DNA of 64,000 nt from the NCBI RefSeq assembly GCF_025215155.1, contig NZ_JALHAM010000109.1; one strand, given 5' to 3'. Numbering within the stretch: position 1 is the stretch's first letter; each line of letters begins with the position of its first letter. Below the pieces are notes generated by a model. That model made no database searches. It saw only the letters and a program-made list of their open reading frames with translations, and was not told where the DNA came from. The stretch comes from Dryocola clanedunensis (lineage in GTDB: Bacteria > Pseudomonadota > Gammaproteobacteria > Enterobacterales > Enterobacteriaceae). Made by a program: the position numbers and the translations under genes. Shown piece after piece: positions 51,953 through 59,520 of this stretch.

Positions 51953-52519
51953 ATGAGTAACCCTGAAGCGTCACTCGATACTTGCTATGGGCCTGTGAGT
52001 GCACGCGTGATGGAGCGGGCCGCTAACGTGCGCCTGCTTATACTGGATGTCGACGGCGTCATGTCGGACGGCCTGATCTACATGGGTAACAGCGGCGAAG
52101 AGCTGAAAGCCTTTAACGTGCGGGATGGGTATGGGATCCGTTGCGCCCTCACCTCCGGTATTGAAGTCGCTATAATTACCGGCCGCAAAGCAAAATTGCT
52201 TGAGGATCGCTGCGAGACATTAGGTATTACCCATCTTTATCAGGGACAATCCGATAAGCTGCTGGCTTTTCGTGACCTGTTGGATAAACTCGCCCTCTCG
52301 CCTGAACAAGTGGCCTATGTTGGTGACGACCTTATCGACTGGCCGGTGATGGCTGAAGTTGGGCTGAGCGTGGCGGTTGCCGATGCTCACCCATTACTGA
52401 CGCCGCGCGCGGATTACGTTACCCGTATCGAAGGCGGACGTGGTGCCGTACGGGAAGTCTGCGACCTGCTGTTACTGGCACAAGGAAAACTTGATGAAGC
52501 CAAAGGGCTGTCCATATGA
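51953..52519 (+). CDS. kdsC: 3-deoxy-D-manno-octulosonate 8-phosphate phosphatase KdsC
   Basis: Haloacid-dehalogenase phosphatase (188 aa, E. coli length) that releases Kdo from Kdo-8-phosphate. HAD motif I LILDVDGVMSDG (about 30-40, nucleophile Asp), motif II ITGRKA and motif III/IV VGDDLIDWPVM are all present. The start MSNPEASLDTCYGP is chosen by family length; a longer ORF begins inside kdsD. Overlaps lptC by four bases (ATGA). Confidence 0.96.
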   Translation: MSNPEASLDTCYGPVSARVMERAANVRLLILDVDGVMSDGLIYMGNSGEELKAFNVRDGYGIRCALTSGIEVAIITGRKAKLLEDRCETLGITHLYQGQSDKLLAFRDLLDKLALSPEQVAYVGDDLIDWPVMAEVGLSVAVADAHPLLTPRADYVTRIEGGRGAVREVCDLLLLAQGKLDEAKGLSI

Positions 52520-53091
52520 GTAAAACCAGGCGTTGGGTTATCATCCTGCTGTCGCTTTTAGCGCTGGTGCTGATTGGCATTAACCTGGTCGACAAAGACG
52601 ATGTTGCGGCACCCACGACGGCAACCAACGAGCCAACGTATAAAAGCGAACACTCCACCACGGTTGTCTACAACCCTGAAGGAGCGTTGACTTATCGCCT
52701 GATTGCCGAACATGTCGAGTATTTCTCAGACACGGCTATCTCGTGGTTCACCAAACCCGTAATGACACAGTACGATGAAAATAAAGTAGCTACCTGGTCA
52801 TTACGTGCAGATCGCGCCAAACTAACCAATGACAGGATGCTTTATCTGTACGGAAACGTCGTGCTGACAGCCCTGACACCGGACTCCCAGTTACGCAAGA
52901 TTACGACCGATAATGCGCAGGTTAACTTAATCACTCAGGATGTTGCCTCTGATGATTTAGTGACGCTGTATGGTACGAGCTTTAACTCCAGCGGCCTGAA
53001 AATGCGCGGTAACTTACGCAGCAAAAACGCCCAGCTGATTGAAAAGGTTAGAACATCCTATGAAATCCAGAATAAACAAACTCAGCCTTAA
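52516..53091 (+). CDS. lptC: LptC, LPS export inner-membrane protein
   Basis: 191 residues. One membrane helix (7-25) and a periplasmic beta-jellyroll that receives LPS from LptB2FG and passes it to LptA. Translationally coupled to kdsC and overlapping lptA by 32 bases. Conserved blocks include VVYNPEGALTYRLIAEHVEYF and NDRMLYLYGNVVLTAL (about 112-127). Confidence 0.95.
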   Translation: MSKTRRWVIILLSLLALVLIGINLVDKDDVAAPTTATNEPTYKSEHSTTVVYNPEGALTYRLIAEHVEYFSDTAISWFTKPVMTQYDENKVATWSLRADRAKLTNDRMLYLYGNVVLTALTPDSQLRKITTDNAQVNLITQDVASDDLVTLYGTSFNSSGLKMRGNLRSKNAQLIEKVRTSYEIQNKQTQP

Positions 53092-53620
53092 TTTAGTTCT
53101 GAGCAGCACGCTTTTGGCCGCCAGTTTTTCGGCCCTTGCGCTGACCGGTGATACCGAGAAGCCCATTCATATTGAATCCGATCAGCAGTCTCTGGATATG
53201 CAGGGCAATATTGTCACCTTTACCGGTAACGTTATCGTCACCCAGGGCAGTATCAAGATTAACGCCGACAAGGTCGTGGTCACCCGTCCTGGCGGTGAAC
53301 AGGGTAAAGAAGTCATTGACGGCTTTGGTAAGCCGGCAACGTTTTACCAGATGCAGGATAACGGCAAGCCAGTCAAAGGCCATGCCTCCAAAATGCATTA
53401 TGAACTGCAAAACGACTTTGTGGTGCTGACGGGGGATGCGTTCCTTGAACAGCTCGACAGCAATATTAAAGGCGACAAAATTACCTATCTCGTCAAAGAG
53501 CAAAAAATGCAGGCCTTTAGCGACAAAGGTAAGCGCGTGACCACCATTCTGGTGCCTTCGCAATTGCAGAACAAAGATGGCAAGGCGGCACCTGCACCGG
53601 CCCCTAAAAAGAGTAACTAA
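53060..53620 (+). CDS. lptA: LptA, periplasmic LPS bridge protein
   Basis: 186 residues. Signal peptide (MKSRINKLSLNLVLSSTLLAASFSALA, cut after ALA at about 27), then the OstA/LptA jellyroll with KPIHIESDQQSLDMQGNIV and NVIVTQGSIKINADKVVV. It polymerises to span the periplasm. The start lies inside the end of lptC, and lptB starts seven bases after its stop. A tail of alternating A and P with K closes the protein. Confidence 0.95.
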   Translation: MKSRINKLSLNLVLSSTLLAASFSALALTGDTEKPIHIESDQQSLDMQGNIVTFTGNVIVTQGSIKINADKVVVTRPGGEQGKEVIDGFGKPATFYQMQDNGKPVKGHASKMHYELQNDFVVLTGDAFLEQLDSNIKGDKITYLVKEQKMQAFSDKGKRVTTILVPSQLQNKDGKAAPAPAPKKSN

Positions 53621-53626
53621 TTCGTT

Positions 53627-54352
53627 ATGGCAACTTTAATTGCGAAAAATCTCGCCAAAGCCTACAAAGGCCGCCGCGTGGTGGAAGACGTTAGTCTGAC
53701 CGTGAAATCCGGCGAAATTGTCGGCCTGCTGGGCCCTAACGGTGCGGGCAAAACCACGACGTTTTATATGGTCGTCGGTATCGTGTCGCGCGATGCGGGT
53801 AATATCATCATTGATGATGAAGATATCAGTATGCTGCCACTGCACGCCCGTGCCCGCCGTGGTATCGGCTATCTTCCACAGGAAGCCTCCATTTTTCGTC
53901 GTCTGAGCGTGTTCGATAACCTGATGGCCGTCCTGCAGATCCGCGATGACCTGACCAGCGAACAGCGCGACGATCGCGCGAACGAGCTGATGGAGGAGTT
54001 CCACATTGAGCATCTGCGTAACAGCCTCGGTCAGTCTCTGTCCGGCGGTGAACGTCGCCGTGTGGAAATCGCTCGTGCCTTAGCCGCTAATCCAAAATTT
54101 ATTTTGCTGGATGAACCTTTTGCGGGCGTCGATCCGATTTCCGTTATCGACATCAAGCGAATCATCGAACACCTGCGCGACAGCGGCCTCGGCGTGCTGA
54201 TAACTGACCACAACGTACGTGAAACCCTCGCGGTTTGTGAACGCGCTTACATCGTCAGCCAGGGCCATTTAATCGCCCACGGTACGCCGGGTGAAATCCT
54301 TGAAGACGAACATGTTAAGCGTGTCTATCTGGGCGAAGAGTTCAGACTCTGA
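53627..54352 (+). CDS. lptB: LptB, ATPase of LPS export
   Basis: 241 residues, the E. coli length. ABC ATPase: Walker A GPNGAGKTTTFY (about 38-49), Q-loop LPQEASIF, signature LSGGERRRVEIARALA (about 139), Walker B FILLDEPFAGVDP and switch histidine TDHNVRE. It powers LPS extraction with LptFG. Followed by rpoN. Confidence 0.97.
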   Translation: MATLIAKNLAKAYKGRRVVEDVSLTVKSGEIVGLLGPNGAGKTTTFYMVVGIVSRDAGNIIIDDEDISMLPLHARARRGIGYLPQEASIFRRLSVFDNLMAVLQIRDDLTSEQRDDRANELMEEFHIEHLRNSLGQSLSGGERRRVEIARALAANPKFILLDEPFAGVDPISVIDIKRIIEHLRDSGLGVLITDHNVRETLAVCERAYIVSQGHLIAHGTPGEILEDEHVKRVYLGEEFRL

Positions 54353-54400
54353 TAGGGTAGGCCGCATAAACCTAAACATGTGGGGAAGTTCGCTCTGAAT

Positions 54401-55834
54401 ATGAAGCAAGGTTTGCAGTTACGGCTCAGCCAACAACTTGCTATGACTCCGCAGCTGCAGCAGGCTATTCGTCTGCTGCAATTGTCGACGCTGGAGCTAC
54501 AGCAGGAACTTCAACAGGCACTGGAGAATAATCCACTGCTTGAGCAAACCGACCCGCATGAGGAAATTGACGCGCAGGAAGCCCGCGAAGATGAAGCGCT
54601 GGACATTCGCGATGCGCTTGAACAAAAAGAGATGCCGGAAGAGCTCCCGCTGGATACCAGCTGGGACGAAATCTACACGGCGGGCTCGCCTTCAGGCGCG
54701 GGTTCCGACTATAGCGACGACGAGCTCCCGGTTTACCAGGGTGAAACTACCCAGTCCCTTCAGGATTATCTGATGTGGCAGGTGGATCTGACGCCGTTCT
54801 CTGATACCGACACGGCTATTGCCACCTCGATTGTCGACGCCGTTGATGAAACGGGCTACCTCACCGTCTCTCTCGAAGAGATTCTGGAAAGCATGGGCGA
54901 TGACGAAATCACCCTTGATGAGGTGGAGGCTGTCCTCAAGCGCATTCAGCGTTTTGACCCTGTTGGCGTGGCGGCCCGCGATCTGCGGGACTGTCTGCTG
55001 GTACAGCTCTCCCAGTATGCCAAAGAGACACCGTGGCTGAATGAAGCCCGCTTAATCGTCAGCGAGCATCTCGACCTGCTGGCTAATCATGATTTCCGCA
55101 GCCTGATGCGCGTCACGCGTCTGAAAGAAGACGTGCTGAAAGAGGCCATGAGCCTGATCCAGTCTCTTGACCCGCGCCCCGGCCAGTCTATCCAGACCGG
55201 CGAGCCGGAATACGTCATTCCCGACGTGCTGGTGCGTAAGCTCCAGGGGCATTGGACCGTCGAGCTCAATTCAGATAGCATTCCACGCCTGAAAATAAAC
55301 CAGCAGTACGCCGCGCTGGGCAACAGCGGCCGTAACGACAGTGATTCGCAGTATATCCGCAGTAATCTGCAGGAAGCGAAATGGCTGATTAAGAGCCTCG
55401 AGAGCCGCAACGATACCCTGTTGCGCGTCAGCCGTTGTATCGTCGAGCAGCAGCAAGGTTTCTTTGAGCATGGCGAAGAGCACATGCGGCCGATGGTACT
55501 GGCAGATATTGCTCAGGCCGTGGAAATGCATGAATCCACCATCTCACGTGTCACCACGCAGAAGTATCTCCACAGCCCGCGTGGCATTTTTGAACTGAAA
55601 TATTTCTTCTCAAGCCATGTGAATACCGAAGGCGGCGGCGAAGCCTCCTCTACGGCCATCCGTGCGCTGGTGAAGAAGTTAATTGCGGCGGAAAATCCCG
55701 CGAAACCCCTTAGTGATAGCAAGTTAACGACTATGCTTTCAGATCAAGGCATTATGGTCGCACGCCGCACTGTTGCGAAGTACCGAGAGTCTTTATCCAT
55801 ACCACCGTCAAACCAGCGTAAACAACTGGTCTGA
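54401..55834 (+). CDS. rpoN: RNA polymerase sigma-54 factor RpoN
   Basis: 477 residues from MKQGLQLRLSQQLAMTPQ, the E. coli length (an upstream ATG at 54380 adds seven residues). Region I is glutamine- and leucine-rich, region II acidic, and region III contains the core-binding and helix-turn-helix parts. The RpoN box ARRTVAKYRE lies near 454. Directs nitrogen and other enhancer-dependent genes. Followed by hpf, ptsN, rapZ and npr in the usual rpoN cluster. Confidence 0.97.
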   Translation: MKQGLQLRLSQQLAMTPQLQQAIRLLQLSTLELQQELQQALENNPLLEQTDPHEEIDAQEAREDEALDIRDALEQKEMPEELPLDTSWDEIYTAGSPSGAGSDYSDDELPVYQGETTQSLQDYLMWQVDLTPFSDTDTAIATSIVDAVDETGYLTVSLEEILESMGDDEITLDEVEAVLKRIQRFDPVGVAARDLRDCLLVQLSQYAKETPWLNEARLIVSEHLDLLANHDFRSLMRVTRLKEDVLKEAMSLIQSLDPRPGQSIQTGEPEYVIPDVLVRKLQGHWTVELNSDSIPRLKINQQYAALGNSGRNDSDSQYIRSNLQEAKWLIKSLESRNDTLLRVSRCIVEQQQGFFEHGEEHMRPMVLADIAQAVEMHESTISRVTTQKYLHSPRGIFELKYFFSSHVNTEGGGEASSTAIRALVKKLIAAENPAKPLSDSKLTTMLSDQGIMVARRTVAKYRESLSIPPSNQRKQLV

Positions 55835-55856
55835 CTCTACTGATAAGGAAGACACT

Positions 55857-56144
55857 ATGCAGCTCAACATCACAGGACAAAACGTCGAGATCACGGACGC
55901 ACTGCGCGATTTTGTGAATGCGAAGTTTGCCAAACTGGAGCAGTACTTCGAACGCATCAATCAGGTGTATATTGTTTTAAAAGTAGAAAAGGTCACCCAT
56001 CTGGCGGATGCTACGCTCCATGTTAACGGGGGCGAGCTACATGCCAGTGCCGAAGGGCAGGATATGTATGCGGCCATTGACGGCCTGATCGATAAACTGG
56101 CTCGCCAGTTAACTAAACATAAAGATAAACTAAAACAACACTGA
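55857..56144 (+). CDS. hpf: Ribosome hibernation promoting factor Hpf
   Basis: 95 residues, the short (gamma-proteobacterial) form. Fold of the S30AE family: MQLNITGQNVEITDALRDFV opening, then basic C-terminal helix KLARQLTKHKDKLKQH. It binds the 30S subunit and promotes 100S dimers in stationary phase. AAGGAAG precedes the ATG. A perfect hairpin follows before ptsN. Confidence 0.96.
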   Translation: MQLNITGQNVEITDALRDFVNAKFAKLEQYFERINQVYIVLKVEKVTHLADATLHVNGGELHASAEGQDMYAAIDGLIDKLARQLTKHKDKLKQH

Positions 56145-56170
56145 TACTCCGAGTATCTGTTTGCGCCTCG

Positions 56171-56200
56171 ACGGCTCGTTATCCCGTGGTAACGAGCCGT
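56171..56200 (+). other. Perfect 11-bp hairpin between hpf and ptsN
   Basis: ACGGCTCGTTA (56171-56181), loop TCCCGTGG, TAACGAGCCGT (56190-56200). It is followed by TAGCATAACAG, not a T-run, so it is a poor terminator. It may be an attenuation, processing or mRNA-stability element that lowers ptsN relative to hpf. Confidence 0.6.
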
Positions 56201-56228
56201 TAGCATAACAGGGTGCTTAGGTGAAATT

Positions 56229-56720
56229 ATGATGAACAACGATTCCGCTCTACAACTTAGTCATGTCCTGAACCAGGAATGTACCCGCAGTGGTGTGCAT
56301 TGCCAGAGCAAGAAACGCGCTCTGGAAATCATCAGCGAACTGGCGGCAAAGCAGCTTGGTCTGCCGCCGCAGGTCGTCTTCGAAGCCGTGCTAACCCGCG
56401 AACGTATGGGCAGTACCGGTATCGGCAATGGCATCGCCATTCCTCACGGTAAGCTTGAAGAAGATACTCTGCGTGCCGTTGGCGTGTTTGTTCAGCTGGA
56501 GACGCCTATCGCTTTCGATGCGATAGACAATCAACCTGTCGATCTGCTTTTTGCCCTGCTGGTGCCGGCCGATCAGACCAAAACGCATCTGCACACGCTT
56601 TCGCTGGTGGCCAAGCGCCTGGCGGATAAAACCATCTGCCGTCGCCTGCGCAGCGCCCAAAGTGATGAAGAGCTTTATCAGATCATTACCGAATCAGAAC
56701 AGGGTAGTGAAAGTGAATAA
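56229..56720 (+). CDS. ptsN: Nitrogen PTS EIIA component PtsN (EIIA-Ntr)
   Basis: 163 residues. PTS EIIA type 2 domain with the phosphorylated His73 in GIAIPHGKLEED. Receives phosphate from Npr and regulates K+ uptake and other processes. A second ATG one codon downstream is possible. Part of the rpoN-hpf-ptsN-rapZ-npr cluster. Confidence 0.96.
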   Translation: MMNNDSALQLSHVLNQECTRSGVHCQSKKRALEIISELAAKQLGLPPQVVFEAVLTRERMGSTGIGNGIAIPHGKLEEDTLRAVGVFVQLETPIAFDAIDNQPVDLLFALLVPADQTKTHLHTLSLVAKRLADKTICRRLRSAQSDEELYQIITESEQGSESE

Positions 56721-56773
56721 TCTGGCGGCACAGACGATATTGTCACCGCCTGGTATCTCGGGAGAATAATGAC

Positions 56774-57628
56774 ATGGTGCTGATGATTGTCAGCGGCCGC
56801 TCTGGTTCAGGGAAGTCGGTAGCCTTGCGCGCACTGGAAGATATGGGATTCTACTGTGTCGACAACCTGCCTGTGGTGCTGCTGCCGGAACTGGCGAAAA
56901 CGCTCGCAGAGCGGCAAATCTCTGCGGCGGTGAGCATCGACGTGCGAAACATGCCGGAAAACCCGGAGATTTTCGAACAGGCGATGACCAACCTGCCGGA
57001 CACCTTCTCCCCGCAGCTGCTGTTCCTTGATGCTGACCGCAATACGTTAATCCGCCGCTATAGCGATACCCGCCGTCTGCACCCTCTTTCCAGCAAGAAT
57101 CTGTCGCTTGAAAGCGCTATCGACGAAGAGAGCGACCTGCTAGAGCCGCTCAAGTCCCGTGCCGATCTCATCATCGATACCTCCGAGATGTCCGTGCACG
57201 AACTGGCGGAAATGCTCCGCACCCGACTGCTGGGCAAACGCGAGCGCGAACTGACGATGGTCTTCGAATCCTTCGGCTTCAAGCACGGTATCCCCATTGA
57301 TGCCGACTACGTGTTTGACGTGCGCTTCCTGCCGAACCCGCACTGGGATCCGAAGCTGCGTCCGATGACCGGCCTGGATCGCCCCGTGGCGGCGTTCCTC
57401 GACAGGCACACAGAAGTACACAATTTTATCTACCAGACCCGTAGCTACCTTGAGCTATGGTTACCGATGCTGGAAACCAATAACCGCAGCTACCTGACGG
57501 TGGCTATCGGTTGTACCGGTGGTAAGCACCGCTCGGTCTACATTGCCGAGCAGTTGGCCGACTACTTCCGCTCGCGCGGTAAGAACGTTCAGTCTCGTCA
57601 TCGTACGCTGGAAAAACGTAAAACATGA
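56774..57628 (+). CDS. rapZ: RNase adaptor protein RapZ
   Basis: 284 residues, the E. coli length. Walker A GRSGSGKSVALRALE (about 8-22), Walker B-like LFLDADRNTL, and a C-terminal domain with GCTGGKHRSVYIAE (about 250) followed by a basic tail (SRHRTLEKRK) that binds the GlmZ and GlmY RNAs. It presents GlmZ to RNase E. Overlaps npr by four bases. Confidence 0.96.
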   Translation: MVLMIVSGRSGSGKSVALRALEDMGFYCVDNLPVVLLPELAKTLAERQISAAVSIDVRNMPENPEIFEQAMTNLPDTFSPQLLFLDADRNTLIRRYSDTRRLHPLSSKNLSLESAIDEESDLLEPLKSRADLIIDTSEMSVHELAEMLRTRLLGKRERELTMVFESFGFKHGIPIDADYVFDVRFLPNPHWDPKLRPMTGLDRPVAAFLDRHTEVHNFIYQTRSYLELWLPMLETNNRSYLTVAIGCTGGKHRSVYIAEQLADYFRSRGKNVQSRHRTLEKRKT

Positions 57629-57897
57629 CCGTAAAACATACCGTTGAGATCACCAATAAGCTGGGCATGCATGCGCGCCCGGCCATGAAGCTGTTTGAGC
57701 TGGTGCAGAGCTTTGATGCAGAAGTGATGCTGCGCAATGAAGCGGGAACCGAGGCCGAAGCCAGCAGCGTGATTGCGCTGCTGATGCTGGATTCAGCGAA
57801 GGGTGGGCAGATCGAAGTAGAGGTCACCGGCCCGCAGGAAGAGCAGGCGCTGGCAGCGGTTGTTGCGCTGTTCAACGCCGGTTTTGACGAAGACTAA
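57625..57897 (+). CDS. npr: Phosphocarrier protein NPr (nitrogen PTS HPr)
   Basis: 90 residues, HPr fold. The active His16 lies in GMHARPAMKLF. It carries phosphate from EI-Ntr to PtsN. It is coupled to rapZ (ATGA) and its stop lies two bases from the end of convergent mtgA. Confidence 0.96.
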   Translation: MTVKHTVEITNKLGMHARPAMKLFELVQSFDAEVMLRNEAGTEAEASSVIALLMLDSAKGGQIEVEVTGPQEEQALAAVVALFNAGFDED

Positions 57898-57898
57898 A

Positions 57899-58633
57899 TC
57901 ATTTCAAATTATGCTGCGTCAGGAACGACTCCCCACCCAGCTGGCGCATCTGCCTTAAAATCCACTGCTGACGCTGGCCGACATAGCCGGAAGGCGCATT
58001 CGCTTTAAAACGGATTGGATTAGGCAGCACGGCGGCAAGCAGAGCAGCTTCCGAAGCGGTTAAACGGCTCGCGGGCTTGTGGAAATAACGTTGCGCGGCG
58101 GCTTCCACACCGAACGTCCCTTCTCCAAATTCCGCGATGTTCAGGTAGACGGTCAGGATCCGACGTTTTGTCCACACCACCTCCATCCCCAGCGTTAGTC
58201 CGGCCTCCAGACCTTTGCGCACCCAGCTACGACCATTCCATAAGAAGAGATTTTTCGCGGTTTGCTGAGAGAGCGTGGACGCGCCGCGAATGCGGGTTTC
58301 TTTGCGCTCGCTGTGCGAAATGGCCTTTTCGATAGAAGCCATGTCAAAGCCCCAGTGATCCGGGAACTTCTGGTCTTCGGCAGCCATCACCGCAAGCGGC
58401 ATCCACGGAGAGATCTCATCCATGCTCACCCAGTCTGAATGGGCCACATAGCTGAAATCACCCGTCAGCCAGGCGCCAAGCTGCCGCTCAGCCATCACCG
58501 CGGAAAACGGAACGGGAAGGAAGCTAAACAGCAGGATGCCCGCAATCCATAATCCGGCAAGAGCCAGCACGACACGCAGGGCCCAACGTTTTATCTTCGC
58601 CCAAACAGTAAGACGCCCTTTTCTCATGCGCAA
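57899..58633 (-). CDS. mtgA: Monofunctional peptidoglycan glycosyltransferase MtgA
   Basis: 244 residues, GT51 family. One N-terminal membrane anchor (about 15-36), then the catalytic domain with the EDQKFPDHWGFD motif (catalytic Glu), GASTLSQQTAKNLFLW and KRRILTVYLNIAEFGEGTFGVEAAA (about 160-184). Polymerises lipid II glycan chains. Its start overlaps the elbB end by ten bases. Confidence 0.95.
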   Translation of the reverse strand: MRMRKGRLTVWAKIKRWALRVVLALAGLWIAGILLFSFLPVPFSAVMAERQLGAWLTGDFSYVAHSDWVSMDEISPWMPLAVMAAEDQKFPDHWGFDMASIEKAISHSERKETRIRGASTLSQQTAKNLFLWNGRSWVRKGLEAGLTLGMEVVWTKRRILTVYLNIAEFGEGTFGVEAAAQRYFHKPASRLTASEAALLAAVLPNPIRFKANAPSGYVGQRQQWILRQMRQLGGESFLTQHNLK

Positions 58634-59277
58634 AGATCCAGTACGCGCGAAACAAGTTTCTCAATGCCCGTGGCTGCTTCATCGATACGTGTAGCCAGCA
58701 TGTAGGCCGGGGTGGTGACAACCTTGTGCTCTTCATCAACCACGATATCTTCCACCGGACAAGGCACGTGCTCCGCGCCCATCTCTTCGAGCATCTCAGC
58801 AAGATCGATATCCGTGCCGATTGTCAGACGCACGGGCATGTCCAGGATTTTCGGCAGCATCGCAGGGGCGATACAGATAAAGCCCAGCGGTTTGCCCTGG
58901 GCGTGAAGTTCCCGCGCCAGACGCCGCAGCTCGCTGTCCACCAGGCACTGTGTACCGCTGGAGGCAAAATTGCTGAGGTTCTTAGCTGCCCCAAAGCCAC
59001 CCGGCACAATCAGCGCATCGAGCTGACTGGCATCGGCTTTTTCCAACGGAGCTATCACGCCACGGGTAATACGCGCCGCTTCAACCAGAACGTTACGCCC
59101 CTCTATAGCCGGTTCGTTTGTCAGATGATTAATGACATCTGCCTGAGGTTTGTCGGGCGCAAAACAGACCGCTTCAGCCCCTGCTCTGGCGAGCGCCAGA
59201 AGCGTAATCACCGCCTCATGGATTTCGCTGCCGTCATAGACGCCGCAACCGCTGAGCACCACTCCAACTCTCTTCAT
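58624..59277 (-). CDS. elbB: ElbB (GATase1-like glyoxalase family)
   Basis: 217 residues from MKRVGVVLSGCGVYDGSEIHEA, the E. coli length (longer upstream ORF rejected). DJ-1/PfpI-like fold with GGFGAAKNLSNFAS and a nucleophile-elbow-type FICIAPAMLP (Cys at about 138). Isoprenoid-pathway and glyoxalase roles have been proposed in E. coli. Upstream of mtgA and next to arcZ. Confidence 0.94.
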   Translation of the reverse strand: MKRVGVVLSGCGVYDGSEIHEAVITLLALARAGAEAVCFAPDKPQADVINHLTNEPAIEGRNVLVEAARITRGVIAPLEKADASQLDALIVPGGFGAAKNLSNFASSGTQCLVDSELRRLARELHAQGKPLGFICIAPAMLPKILDMPVRLTIGTDIDLAEMLEEMGAEHVPCPVEDIVVDEEHKVVTTPAYMLATRIDEAATGIEKLVSRVLDLCA

Positions 59278-59396
59278 TTGGTCATTCCTTTTCGTCATGC
59301 GGCAAGCAGTATCAGCAATAATAATTTGGCCGCTATGGTTCACACATTTTACTGATTCATGTAACAAAATCTTTATGGTTTGCTATCTTAATTGCT

Positions 59397-59520
59397 GAGC
59401 ATCCCGCGAATTGCAGGCTGCGCAGCCTGATTCCCACCTATAAAAAATCAGCGCAGCCTCCAGGTTTCCCTGGTGTTGGCGCAGTATTCGCGCACCCCGG
59501 TTTATCCGGGGTCATTTTTT
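59397..59520 (+). ncRNA. arcZ: Small regulatory RNA ArcZ
   Basis: The 3' part is nearly identical to E. coli ArcZ (RyhA/SraH): TTTCCCTGGTGTTGGCGCAG, TATTCGCGCACCCCGG and the terminator CCCCGG-TTTAT-CCGGGG-TCATTTTTT. It lies between elbB and arcB, the E. coli position. The 5' part is diverged. A -10 TATCTT at 59384-59389 puts the start near 59397; the exact 5' end is approximate. Hfq-bound ArcZ activates rpoS translation and represses motility genes, and overlaps the arcB 3' end on the opposite strand. Confidence 0.9.
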
